NCBI GenBank assembly: GCA_036365145.1
Contig: JAEOAD010000029.1
Location: 18,110,001-18,174,000, forward strand
DNA: 64,000 bases
Origin: Orientallactaga sibirica
Lineage: Eukaryota > Chordata > Mammalia > Rodentia > Dipodidae
Direction of reading: 5' to 3'
Part shown: in pieces, positions 22,401 through 33,748 of the stretch
Numbering within the stretch: the first letter of the stretch is position 1
Layout: every line of letters starts with the position of its first letter
Translations under genes and position numbers: made by a program
Notes under the pieces: model-generated
Seen by the model: the letters and a program-made list of their open reading frames with translations, nothing else
The model's database searches: none
What the model was told of the DNA's origin: nothing

Positions 22401-24379
22401 GCTTATTTATATGAGCACAGTTCTATTTTTTTATTAAAACAGGTGTAATTGATTATAAATTTGTTACATTACTCATTCTGTAACTTATCTTGGACACAAT
22501 ATTGTTTTTTAAATGTATTGATCAAGTTTGTTTTGTAGCTTATATTATGGATTAATTTTCTATCATTCTATAGGGTAAATTGATTTCCTCACCCTAACAT
22601 TTAGTGTGCTGTTTTGACACCTTACACTGTCATGGTGCCCCAAAGGCTGAACAGTAAGTTATAGAGCATTCAACAATTAAGTCCCTATCTAGTGAGGAAT
22701 GTTCTGTTCCCTGAGGAATGTTCTGTTCCCTGCTTTGCTACTGTCTCTCTTCTCTGGTGCAGCCACAGCTGAAAGGGCCCTTGCCCTAAAAGACCTAGGA
22801 ACATGTAGGCCCATAAAATTACTCACAGAAGCAGATTCCATCTTTGTGAGAAAACAAGGAAAACCCACTGTGTGGTCCCTAGAAAGCCACTGCTTCTGCT
22901 GGTTGACTGAAAACTCTACACGTCTTTTAAGCAGCATGCAGTGTTCCTTGTGCTCTTTGTCATGGCATGTTAGTTATAAATGGCTGGTGTGTTTCACCAT
23001 CTTGTCCTCTTGAGGTAGGAAATCCCTCCCTCACCGATGGATATACACAAGATGACCAGCATACCCTGCTGTCTACAACTGTGCCTTATGTGAAAGTAGT
23101 CTTTGTTAAGATCAATTTTAGATGAGAACATGAAACTTGTTATAGGCACAGGAGGGAGATGAAGTTGTTGTTCAGAACCACAGGATTAGTCTCTGTGATA
23201 TTCTTCTATCAGATGGTTATCCAAAATCTCTGTTCTCTTTGTTTTAAACAACCATTATTCAATTATTAGTCATTCAGGAATTGAACCTTCTTGTGTTCCT
23301 GTTTTTGCCTTTTAAAAATCTCTTTGTCTTCTAGTACCTCTGTCTGGGAAAATTATTGGGTTTAGTGACTATAAGATGAAAACATCTTTTTTCTTCCTTG
23401 TATTTAATTGGAATTATTTAGATCTTATTTTTAATCTTAATTTTTGTTATTTTATAATTTAATATTTTAAGTTTCTTGGTAAATTCTAATGCATTATGTA
23501 AGCAAAATTATATTTAAAATAATTAATATTGCATTTAATGCAGACTTAATACCTTAGAATGGAAAAGGCCTAATTATGTGTATAAGCTGAATATAAGACA
23601 TAGAAAAAGTGTGTTTCTTACACTAGCTTTTATTGTTTACACATATTATTTTATTCTAAAAAATGATTATAAAACTCTACTTAGCTATGTATCAAGTTTA
23701 CTTAGTTTGCCTGTTTTATGATTAATTTAAAATTGCTATGCCTTGAATATTTGAGTATTAAATATGTTTATTGAATTGTAAAAGTAATTTATATCATTTT
23801 AGACTTATTTTTAATTTGCATAAGGAATTAAAGCAGATGAAGTTTATACTATCTTTCTGCTATAGTTTGTTTCCAAAATTATGTTCTAACTCTACCTCCT
23901 GGGAGTCATGTTTATCTTCATTTTATGAATCTTGTTTATGTGAATTTTTATAGCTTTGAATAATTAGTTGTCTTCTTGCTGGTCTTCATTTGTCTCTACA
24001 ATTAACATATTACATTTTTAGGGGATTTCATACTTTCTTCTCTGGAGTTAGCAGCATATTGTATCCTAAGCTGTGTTTGATACAGGCTTACTGATCTACA
24101 AGGCTAAGAAAATTGATGGGCACACTAACCAGGAAGGAAAAAATAGAAAAATAAGTTCCAAGTTTATGTAGACAGACCCAACATCAGACATGTGAGGAGA
24201 GTTTAGATTCTTCAAATGGTTTCTAAACCTTGCTTCTTTGGTTAAGAAGTCATTTAGGAGAATAGAACTCAGAGGCAACTGGTCTTCTACTTCAGGTTAA
24301 CTACTAACTGGCAAAGAGGCTTTAGAAAGGAAATGGTTACATCAGGTAATTATAGATACAGCTGACCTAGGACTGGGAC
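22401..24379. other. Mostly unique sequence; 19-bp perfect tandem duplication
   Basis: 22693-22711 and 22712-22730 are identical 19-bp copies (TGAGGAATGTTCTGTTCCC). A 104-residue open frame at 22699-23013 begins inside it and has a signal-peptide-like start (MFCSLRNVLFPALLLSLFSG), but nothing else supports a gene. The remainder is AT-rich. Confidence 0.45.
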
Positions 24380-24680
24380 TATGACTCAGATGTGGCACAA
24401 GCATGAGTACCTAAATTCAGATCCACCACCCACATAAAAGCCAGAGGAATGATGGTATTCATGTATAACCCTAATGCTAGGCAGGCAGAGGCAGGAGGAT
24501 CTTTGGCGTTTACCCGCTAGCTAGTCTTGCTGAATTGGTAACCTCAAAGTTCACTGAGCAATCCTGTCTCAAAAAATACTGTGGAGTGTGACAAAGGATG
24601 ATATTTTATGTTGGCTTCTGCCCTCCACACATATGTGAACACACAGATACCACCCGTGCATACAAATGCAAAATAAAAAG
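24380..24680 (+). mobile_element. B4 SINE
   Basis: Full-length order of B4: diverged head, CACCCACATAAAAGCCAGAG, GGCAGGCAGAGGCAGGAGGA, CTAGCTAGTCTTGCTGAAT, CTGTCTCAAAAAATACTGTG, CTTCTGCCCTCCACACATAT and an A-rich end. Confidence 0.75.
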
Positions 24681-26439
24681 AAAAGAGTCAGACTTAGAGA
24701 GTTTACCGATTTTTCTTTAATATTGCAAAGTACAGATATAGAATGATTTTCATGTGTGGCACAGCATTAAAGTTACTGTACTTGACAGGTAATCTTTATG
24801 GGAATATGTGGAAAGTTCAGGATTGACTTGTATAGATCTTAGCAAATTGATAGGTGAGATAGTAGATGTATGAAGAGATACAAGTTGGTATCATTAATCA
24901 GATACCTATACCAATAGTCAGATGCTCACATCAAGACTTTGGCTTTAGATTTTACCCCCAATTTGTGGATATTTTGAAAAGTCCATGACACGTATGGAGA
25001 AAGGAAGAAACAGCTACCAAATGGACAAAAATGAAATCTGTAATCCCTTATGAATGGATGTTAGAAATGAAACTAAGTTTGATAAATAGGCAAGCAAAAT
25101 AAAGCAAAGAGAAGTGCCACACACTTGAGCTACTGAGCTGTTTTAGTTAATCATCTCATTAAGGGTTGCTAATTAGATACAATTTTGAAGCAGACCCAAT
25201 AGTCATCACCTTCAGTACACATGAACTACTTATATGAAATATTTTACTTTCATTAGCTGTCCTGATAATCCCTTTATCAGCTATAAATGGAGAAGAAGGC
25301 ATCCTGCATTTTACAGTCAATGGATTTTTAAACCACTTCAAAAGGGAATGGTTGTGTGCTTCAAAGCAGCTCTCCTCCCTGTTTTTATTATATCAGTATC
25401 ACTTTCTTTATTGAACATTTCATAGAGGAGTTCTATTGTAGCAGACACTCCTACCTGTCGGTTAGCACTATCAAAGGAGCTGTAGGAGTGTAATTACCAA
25501 ATAGTTCTGGCTTGGTGAAGTGGATAATAAGAAGCACAGTGCACATGAATTTGGAGTGTGTTTATGTGCATGCTTGTGCATGTGTGTGTGTGCATGTGTG
25601 TGTGTCTGTGAAGCAGCATTTTAATTCTCTTCATGACTCTAATGATTCACAAATAACTCTTTCCAGTACTGTAGAGGAAAGCTGATTGTTTTTAAGAGGG
25701 GAAAGGATTCCTGCTTAAACCACATACTAGGAAAATCTCTTGTAGCAAGTCTAATGGTAATATTGATCCTGTGGATATGAGAATGTTTTACTATGTCAAT
25801 TTATCGAGCACCCATAGAATAGTTGGTATATTTCTGTATAATCAGATAATAGGATTTTAAATCTTCCCATCCCAAATTTTAAATGAAAGGTCAGATACTA
25901 CATTTGAAGCATTATACTTTTGTTTGCCATTCATTTATACCTTTCAAAAAAGAAATAAAGGTTAAATTGGAACATAGTGAGTTCCTGGTCAAACTGATCC
26001 TGTCTCATAAAAAGGGGGAAAAAGGAATTTTATACCCATAGTGTAGGTGGGTGCCATTATAATCCAATGTTTACTTTCACAGATTACATAACCAAGTTAG
26101 AGAAAAATTGGCCAAAACTGTATAACAAAGATGGGTAAACAGAGGATTTGAATTCTGCCTATCAAAATGACAGAAATAGCATGACTTACTACAGTCCCTT
26201 CTCTGACATCTTTACAAATTGTAAGGGTCTAATCAGAAAAAAAAAAAAATTGAAATATTTTCAAAGCATCTAAATAATTTATTTGTACCACTTTGACTTA
26301 TTGATAATAGTTCTTCATATGTTTTAACCTATTCATAATAATTTCACTTTGTTATTATAAATTTATATGCATTATTATTGAAGTATTTACTGGATCAGTG
26401 GCCCATGACTACATTTCTTAACTTACAAGTACAAAGTTT
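24681..26439. other. Unique sequence
   Basis: No transposon or gene recognised apart from a TG-rich patch at about 25555-25612 and an A-run near 26238-26250. The overlapping open frames near 25159-25425 on both strands have no domain. Confidence 0.4.
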
Positions 26440-26946
26440 TTGGAAGACTGGAATGCTGCTTCTGGACTTTGGGTCAAGTAACTGCAGCTACTTGATATTT
26501 GACAAAGGCCCTAACAATATAGACTGGAAAAAAAGACAGCATCTTTAACAAATGGTGCTGGACCAACTGGACAACCAACAGTATCTCAGGAAATTAAACA
26601 ATCACTCAACCATTGGGATCTCATGAAGCTGAAAAGTTTTTTCACAGACAAACAGACAATAACCAGAGCCAACACGTTACCCACAAAATGGGATAAAACT
26701 TTTGCCAGCTATACAACTGACAGAGGCCTAATCTCTAGAATCTATGAAGAGCTTAGAAACCTAAACAATAAAATGTCAAACAACCCACTCACAAAATGGG
26801 GCAGAAAACTGTACAGGGAATTCTCAGAGGAAGAAATACAAATGGCAAACATACATTTAAGAAAATGTTCAACATCCCTAATCATCAGGGAAATACAAAT
26901 TAAAATAACTATGAGATTCCACCTTACCCCAGTAAGGATAGATAAC

Positions 26947-26990
<44 letters not shown>

Positions 26991-27436
26991 AATGAAAACA
27001 AATGCTGGTGAGGCTGTGGAGAAAACCCTCTTTCACTGTTGGTGGGTGTGTAAAAAATGGTACAACCACTATGGAAAGCAATATGGAGACTCCTGAAAAG
27101 GATGACTATAGAGTTACCAAGAGACCCAGATATTCCCTTACTGGGCATTCACCCTAAAAGCTCCAAGCCTCAGATTAGACAGATTTGCTCAACCATGTTT
27201 ATAGCTGCTACATTTATAATAGCTAAGAGCTTGAATCAACCCAGATGTCCATCATTAGATGAATGGATAACTAAGATGTGGTATATCTACACTATCAAAT
27301 TCTACACAGCAGTAAGGAAAAATGACACATGCAATTTGAAGAAAAATGGTCAAACTTGGAACAGATCATTCTCAGGGAGCTTACCCAATCACAGAAAGTT
27401 AATTGTTGCATGGTCTCACTCATCAGTGGCTCCTAA
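26440..27436 (+). pseudogene. L1 ORF2 C-terminal remnant
   Basis: A 157-residue frame (26623-27096) reads MKLKSFFTDKQTITRANTLP, then GLISRIYEELRNLNNK, REFSEEEIQMANIHLRKCST and FHLTPVRIDNI, then poly-Lys from an A-tract at 26950-26988, then the ETLFHCWWVC-type Cys-rich end after a frameshift. A second frame (from 27057) continues MVQPLWKAIWRLLKRMTIEL...MFIAATFIIAKSLNQPRCPS to the end. Confidence 0.85.
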
Positions 27437-27494
27437 CCTGAATCTGTCCAAGATGCTGTCATACCTAACAAGCATCTTGAGGACCATACCATAG

Positions 27495-27535
27495 GGAGGG
27501 TGGGTGGGAGGGGAGGGTAAGGGTTGTGGGGGGAC
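27495..27535 (+). repeat. G-rich tract of L1 3' UTR (G-quadruplex candidate)
   Basis: Starts GGGAGGGTGGGTGGGAGGGG, giving at least five runs of three or more G with 1-nt loops. Comparable tracts lie just 3' of ORF2, or of its former position, in the copies at 30905, 47715 and, inverted, 55980-56052. Rodent L1 3' UTRs are known for such purine/G-rich tracts. Confidence 0.75.
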
Positions 27536-27692
27536 ACAAATCAGGATCCAAATGGAAATGGTACAGTAAAATCCTATATCCTGAAAGACAGACTAAAAGG
27601 TTGAACCTTCATCATCAGGTCCTTAGAGGGAACACCTGAAACACAAGGCCCTGGAGAGGACATCATGAAGACTAACCTTAGTCTTCTCCTGA

Positions 27693-27790
27693 GGAGTACA
27701 CCAGCCATTGACCTCTGGCCTCCACACACATGTGTGTGTACCTACACATAGATGTGCACCTACACAAACTAATGTGCATAACATAGACAT
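27693..27790 (+). mobile_element. B4-like 3' end
   Basis: TGACCTCTGGCCTCCACACA followed by CATGTGTGTGTACC and CA-rich sequence is a typical B4 3' end. No head is visible upstream, because truncated L1 sequence directly precedes it. Confidence 0.55.
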
Positions 27791-27965
27791 GCAAATTTTT
27801 TCTAAATGAAATTGATCAAACTAGCAAACATACACACTATCTGTGTTTTTTTAAATAAAATCAGGGACAATTTTTAAATATTCTCTGTATTTTGAAAGGA
27901 AAAATGATTTGAAAAATAGTGTGTGTTGCAGTCAACAAAGAACCCAACCAAAAGTAGCTTGTTGG

Positions 27966-28006
27966 AAAAAAAAACAAACAAACAAACAAACAAACAAACA
28001 AAAAAA
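27966..28006. repeat. (AAAC)n microsatellite
   Basis: A-run followed by about eight AAAC units, next to a diverged LTR-like element. Confidence 0.9.
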
Positions 28007-28295
28007 CATATTTTGTTTTGGCTTACAGACTCAATGGGAAGCTCCATGTTGGCAGAGGAAAGGATGGCATGAGCAGAGGGAGGACATCACCCCCTGGCCA
28101 TCATCTGGCATACAGCAGCAACAGGACAGTGAGCCAAACACTGACAAGGTGAAGCTGGTTATCACACCCATAAGCCTACCCCAAACAGTATATCACTCCA
28201 AGGAGGAGACAATTCCCAAACTGCCACCAGCTGAGGACCTAGCATTCAAAACCCATAAGTTTATGGGGGACATAGGAACCAAGTCATCAGAAGCT
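28007..28295 (-). mobile_element. Diverged MaLR-like LTR, minus strand
   Basis: On the minus strand the order CATAAACTTATGGGTTTTG, AGCTGGTGGCAGTTTGG, GATATACTGTTTGGGGTAGG and CTGTAAGCCAAAACAAA follows rodent ORR1/MaLR-type LTRs. It is more diverged than the four copies at 43620, 53620, 57461 and 60988. Assignment is tentative. Confidence 0.4.
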
Positions 28296-28529
28296 AGAAA
28301 CAAGCAAACAAGAAAAATGTGAGAACATACACAAACTTTTGCTGATTGAACACACACTATTGAATAATGACAAGGGCATCAGAGAATTTAAAAGAAAAAT
28401 TAAAAAACAATTCTCATAATGAAATGAAAATATAACATACTCAAATGTATGGAACAGAATGAAAATAGTCCCAAAGGCAAAGTTTATAGCTACAAGTACC
28501 TTTACTTAAAATGTCAAGACTAGGGGGAA

Positions 28530-28862
28530 GGATTATCAGGTAAGGATAATTAACACAAGCCTTAAGGGCTGAGGGGGGGCCCTAGACCATCTGAGTTAGA
28601 GTCCCTAGGACCCACATAAATAGTCATACATAGCCTTGCATGTATATAACACCAGATCTGTTGGGGAAAGAGACTGGAAAATTGTTGGGGCTTGCAAAAA
28701 CTTCACCTGTACATTCAGGGACAGACTCTATATCAAGGAAATACATGGATGAATGACACCCATTGTTCTCCTTTATCCTTCACTTTAATACAGACTTTCA
28801 CATCTAATTATGTATGTGCATACATCACACCCCTACAAATGCAAAAAAAAAAAAAAAATAAA
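28530..28862 (+). mobile_element. B4 SINE inside the old L1
   Basis: Head at GGGCTGAGGGGGGGCCCTAG, then CCCACATAAATAGTCATACA, GTTGGGGCTTGC and a CA-rich end with ATGCAAAAAAAA. L1 ORF2 sequence lies on both sides. Confidence 0.65.
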
Positions 28863-29901
28863 TTCAGGGAGATGTCAGACAAATAATGAAGCTTAGGGCC
28901 TTTGCAAAACAAGAGCAAGAATATGCCATATCAAATGTCAGATATGAAAAGAAATAATTAAAATTAGGGCACATTAATAAAGTAGAAATGAAAAATATGC
29001 AAACAATTAATGAAATATAGTTCTTTGACAAGATAAACAAAATCAGCAAACCATTAGCCAAACTAATTAACAGAAAAATGGAAGAGTCATATTACAAAAT
29101 TAGAGATAAAAGGGGGAACTTTACAATACAGGTCAAATAATTTCAGAAAATATATATACATATACACATCTGACCACTTGACCTTAGTGAAAAGGCCAAT
29201 AAATGATGTATATGCACATGTGTATAAAACTTATGTTCCAATAAATTAGACAATGTAAAAATAGCAGCATATCACCTACCAAATTTAAACCAACTTAAAT
29301 TAAATAAATTAAAAAATCTATAATGAACAATATGATATCGATACACTAGATGTCCAATCACAGATGGCCTTGTGCTGAATTTTAATAGATCTGTAAAGAA
29401 ACTGATTCTCACACTATTCCAAAAATTAGAAGGGAAAGAACACCACCAATCTCTGCTTTTATAAAGCAAATATTACTTTGATATCAAAACTAGATAAAAA
29501 CATTACAGAAAAGTAAATTACACACCAATCTCCTTAATGAACATAGATTTTTTAAAAACTCAATAAAATGCTTTCAAATTGAGTCAAGAACACAAAAAGA
29601 GCATTCTTCATTACTAAGTTGGATTCATTCCAGAAATGCAAGAATGGTTGATCATATGCAAAACAATAAATATAATATACCACAAATAGGGACTGAACCA
29701 TAGAAATTACATTATCATTTCAATAGATGCAGAAATTCTTTTGACAAATTCAACATTCCCTTTAAGAAACTAGGAATAGAAAGAATATGATTTATCATAA
29801 TATGGACTGTGTATGACAAATCTATAACCAACATTACACTAAATGTTGAAAAACAGAGCATTTCCACAAAAATCAGGAACAAGATAAAAAGTGTCCACTT
29901 T

Positions 29902-30107
29902 TGTGCTGGAGAGATGGCTTGGCAGTTAAGGCACCTGACTGCCAAGCCTAAGAATGCCTGTTCCAATCTCCAGGTCCCACATTTAGCCAGATGACAAAAG
30001 TGATGCAAGGGCCCACGCATCTGGAGTTAGTTCATAGCGGCTGACAGGCCGTTGGTGTGCCCATTCTCTCTCTCTCTCTTTTTCAAATAAAAAAGAAAAA
30101 GAAAACT
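29902..30107 (+). mobile_element. tRNA-headed SINE inside the old L1
   Basis: Exact 13-bp target-site duplication AAGTGTCCACTTT at 29889-29901 and 30108-30120. The body starts TGTGCTGGAGAGATGGCTTG and ends CTCTTTTTCAAATAAAAAAG. The middle is shorter than in the long subfamily. Confidence 0.92.
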
Positions 30108-30441
30108 AAGTGTCCACTTTCTTCACTTTTATTCAATATAGTGCTTTGTGCCTTAACTGTGACAATAAGAAAAGGGAACATGTGAATGAAAATAGGAACA
30201 AAAGAAAGCAAATGATCCTTATTTTCAGATGATGCTTCTGTATATAATAGATCCTTTAAACTCTAGCCCAAACCTCTTAGATCAGATAAACACTTTTAGC
30301 AAAATGGTAGGTTGCAACGTTATCTTTCAAAAATCAGTAATGTTTTCAAAAACCAACAACAATCATTCTGAGAATGAAATAAGAAAAACAAATCTACTCC
30401 AACATTTCCTCAAAAAACTACTTTGAAATAAACCTAATAAG

Positions 30442-32383
30442 TGTCAATGCAAAAGAATTAGCTCCCATCTCAAAGGGATAAGAGATAGTTTATTGTGGAG
30501 CCAAACATGAATGAAGAAGGCCAAGGAACACAGATTAAGGTTATCCTACATTCCATGTTTCAATGTGTTAACAATTTCATGAAAATTTTATGGTTATAGA
30601 AGAAAAGAAAGTTACAAATCAAGGCTGACCATCAGGTAGGCGGGTTATAGCAAATCTCCACCATAGGCCTCAGATGCTGTCTAATGACATTTTTAATTCC
30701 TTGGACTTGGAGAAGCTGGTGGTCAGTACATTCCAAAAAATTTGCATCTAACCAACTGGTATTTACGTGGATGTTAGGTATGACACAGAGGTTAGTAGTA
30801 ATGGCTATTGAAGGTCTAAAGGTAGCCCCAAATAATTAAGCTTTGGTCTTGTAATATCCTATCTCTCTGTAGCTATAGGAGCTTTATCAGTCAATTAAAA
30901 CTTGCTGGAGGGAGGGAGATGGTGGGAGGGAGCGAGAGGGTGGGAGGAAGGATAAGGATGGGGGATACAAATAGGGACACAAAAGGAAACGATACAATAA
31001 AACTCTATATTCTGAACAACAAGCTAAAACATTGATCCTTCAGCAGGCCCACAGAGGGAACACCTGAACCACGGGAAACTGGAGAAAACACCATAAAAAC
31101 CAAACTTAATTTTCTCCTGCTTTATTCTCTCTTCTCTCTCCCTCTTTCTCTCTCTTTCTCTCCATCACCTCTGTATACTCACTTTCTCTTTTATAATATC
31201 TATCTTTTTCTCCCCTCACATTCCTAGGCACTGACTTATAACTCCCAGTACCAGCACGGGGTTAACTTTCACAATGAGCTGTAGATCCCAGACACCTACA
31301 AGGTTTCCCAAAAAAGACAGATTTCTGTCAGAGTTCTTGATGACCCACCAAAGGTTAATGGTAAGACCCGACTGTCAAAGACAGCGTACACATGTGAGAC
31401 CAAACATGGAGAGACCTGGCCAGAATCTGGAAGAGGGTCAGTCCCCAGACAGTTAGCTAGGCTACTGCCAGAGGGTACTACACGAGCAACTGGGGGAAAA
31501 TGGCCGACACTGGTCCAAACAACTTCCAGTCTAAGATACCCAGCAAGAAACAACCTAACGTAATGCTCAAACAAGTGCAGTAGTGGCACATAGCCATGGT
31601 GGGCAACCAAAGGCTCTTGATTTGGCTAATTGATCCACTCAGTGGAATGGAACTCATTGCTGGAACTGGGAAATAAGTCAAAACCAGGTACAAAAAATGA
31701 GCACAGTCTCCAACCAAGATACCATCAAATGTGGGCTAGAAGAGGGCCTACCCATATAAAATTCCCTCCAAGCTATCTATGGCCATCCCATATATCTAGT
31801 ACTAACTTCTCTTTCCATTGGAGAATTTGCTTATTTTTTCCAGATGGACAATGAATCAGAAGGGAGGATCAGCCAATCACACCTAACCAGGGCTCCAGCT
31901 GAAACCACAGAGTAACATGGAGGAAGGGCACGAGTTCAGTGCTCTTGGGGATCACAACACCAGAAAAAGGCTGAAGGAGATAAACACAGAGAACATCTAA
32001 CTCCCAATAAGCCAGATATCCAGAGACACAGAGGCTCCCAAAACCTCATCACTGAAGTAAAGCTAAAATGACCCCAATGTGGCTCAGGGAAATTTGTGGA
32101 AGAGGGGGCAGAAAGAATGTTAGAGCCACAAGTTGGGGCATTATGCACAGAGACTTGGCCTATCCCCCATAGCTCCTGACTACCCCCACAATGTGTGAAC
32201 CACATTCCCCATTGATGAGGGTCCCTATGGAAGAGGGGGGACAGGGAGGAGGATAATGGAGTCACCACTATGAATGTAAAACCAGAATAATATACATAAG
32301 AATAAATAAAATTAAAAAAAAAAAAAAACTTGCTGGAAGTAGGTGCAGCAGATACAGTGCTTTTCTGGCAAATTTAGTTCACA
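30442..32383 (-). mobile_element. Solo LTR (minus), split by an L1 3' UTR
   Basis: Without the nested L1 (30910-32324) and one copy of its target-site duplication, the block is about 515 bp. On the minus strand it starts TGTGAACTAAATTTGCC and ends GCATTGACA, with AATAAA (plus-strand TTTATT 30489-30494) about 50 bp before the end. It splits old L1 ORF2 cleanly: L1 coding sequence stops at AACCTAATAAG and resumes at CTAGGAAAAGAAAGACCC. The flanking duplication is unclear. Family unknown; no internal viral sequence. Confidence 0.55.
30910..32324 (+). mobile_element. 5'-truncated L1: 3' UTR only, with TSD
   Basis: Exact 13-bp target-site duplication AAAACTTGCTGGA at 30897-30909 and 32325-32337. 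The insert starts in the G-rich tract (GGGAGGGAGATGGTGGGAGG) and spans the whole roughly 1.4-kb 3' UTR to a poly(A) after AATAAATAAAATT. It gives the cleanest view of this 3' UTR and aligns with 47715-49013. Confidence 0.93.
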
Positions 32384-32403
32384 CTAGGAAAAGAAAGACC
32401 CTG

Positions 32404-32426
32404 AAAAAAAAAAAAAAAAAAAAAAA
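32404..32426. repeat. A-tract of 23 within old L1
   Basis: Follows AAGAAAGACCCTG and precedes CTTTCTAACACTGAAG. L1 coding homology continues across it, so it is an expanded A-rich codon run and not a retroposon tail. Confidence 0.8.
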
Positions 32427-32484
32427 CTTTCTAACACTGAAGAAAGAAATTAAAGGAGATACTAGAGGTCCAGGCCCCAGCCAG

Positions 32485-32915
32485 CATGTTTTGGGCCTGT
32501 GCTATCCAAGCATGTGAAGGGCAAGGTGTGTTTGAAGCCTATTCATGCAAGGTACCAGCCAGCTTGTTTAGTGTGTGTGCACATAGGGCTGGTGATGGAT
32601 GCAGTGTGTTTGGGGCATGTGTGTTACAGGCAGGTAAGGGACACATGTTTGGGGCCTGTGCATGTATGCAGGGCATCAGGATTATTAGGGCCTCTGTGCT
32701 CCAGGTAGGTGAGGTGCTTGGGGTCTGTGGCTTTGGGGCCTGTGAGCTCTAGGAGGTGAGCTGTGCAGAGTGGGACCTGTGCTTTGGGGGCTCCAGCATA
32801 TTTGGGGCCTGTGCACTCTGGACTGGTGAGGGACACAGATTGTTTGGGATCTGTGCCCTCAGAGTGGGTGAGGGGTGCAGTGTGTTTGGGGTCTGTGTGT
32901 CCAATTTATGCTGCC
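32485..32915 (+). repeat. Tandem monomers, about 40 bp period, L1 5' UTR
   Basis: The core TTTGGGGCCTGTGC followed by TCCAGG.AGGTGAGGG recurs near 32489, 32610, 32648, 32681, 32718, 32731, 32801, 32842 and 32885, with more diverged units between. It starts right at the L1 5' boundary set by the target-site duplication. The sequence differs from the GTGAGTAGGCC monomers of the other two L1s. Confidence 0.7.
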
Positions 32916-33510
32916 AGCACACCTGTAGACCCTCCTCCCCACCCCACACCTCCTGCCCTTTGTAGATCTTTTGAGCCTTGGCTACTTCCTCTGATCCTGC
33001 CAAGCCATCTTGATGGTTGCTTCCACTCATCAATGCCCCTACACTGGCTAACTCTGAGGACCTCAGATCCTGAGCCTGGACTGTGGAGCTCAGGGCTTCA
33101 AACCCTCCAACCCACCCAATTCCCTCCTCACTATGGCCATCTGCCTACAAATGCTTCCTTGGGATACTGCTCCTGTCCAGATGGGGACCACAGGAATATA
33201 TGGCATCTCCCACCAGAGAGTACCAGTGAGTCCTCTACAATTGGCTCAGCTAAGTACAGTAGGGGAGTAGGGATAAGTGTTATGACTCCTGGACCTGCAG
33301 GGAAGGCATGGCTGGAATCCTGGGCTGAAGAAATTCCAGACCTACAACCACAGCTCTTCCTTCAGCCACCAGACCAGAGAAACAGGCACACTTGAAACCT
33401 CTACAACCTGTACTTCTGTGTATACAATGCCATCCCATTCCAAAGTGATTCAAACCCAAAATGGAACATCATTTTCAATCCTTTCACTCTGAGGAGGTGT
33501 CTATCCTTAG

Positions 33511-33700
33511 TGGTGAGGTAGGATTTCTTATTTATTTTATTTTATTTTATTTTATTTTATTTTATTTTATTTTATCATTTTTGGAGAGTTCGTTTGCAGT
33601 GGCTGGAGGCCCTGGCGTGCCCATTCTTTTTCTCTCTACCTGCCTATTTCTGTATTTCTCTTTCTCAAATAAATAAATAAATAATAAAATATATTAAAAG
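33511..33700 (+). mobile_element. SINE 3' half preceded by (TTTTA)n
   Basis: A (TTTTA)n run at 33536-33574 is joined to GAGTTCGTTTGCAGTGGCTG and the normal CT-rich, (AAAT)n 3' end of the tRNA-headed SINE. The tRNA head is missing. The T-rich run looks like the tail of a minus-strand SINE, so two opposed copies may have recombined. Confidence 0.65.
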
Positions 33701-33748
33701 AAAAAGAAAATTAAAACTGAAAAGGGAGAGGTCCAGCAAGACCAGTGA

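Larger units (their letters stand above)
26440..27692 (+). mobile_element. Truncated L1 (ORF2 end plus part of 3' UTR)
   Basis: ORF2 homology starts at GGACTTTGGGTCAAGTAACT, matching 46712 onward of the L1 at 42-49 kb, and runs to the stop at about 27434-27436. The 3' UTR follows with a G-rich tract (27495-27530) but stops near 27692 without a poly(A); B4-like 3' sequence abuts it. About 180 bp of ORF2 is deleted near 26580, where TTGGACAACCAACAG jumps to the QEIKQS-coding block. Confidence 0.8.

Noticed and set aside
27909..28322. 137-codon plus-strand frame with KQTNKQTNKQ
   Set aside because: It translates an (AAAC)n microsatellite and the antisense of an LTR-like repeat.
32763..33395. 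210-codon plus-strand open frame, GC-rich
   Set aside because: It lies in the L1 5' UTR monomers and the GC-rich leader behind them. No domain is visible and other frames of the same stretch are also open, as expected for low-stop GC-rich DNA.
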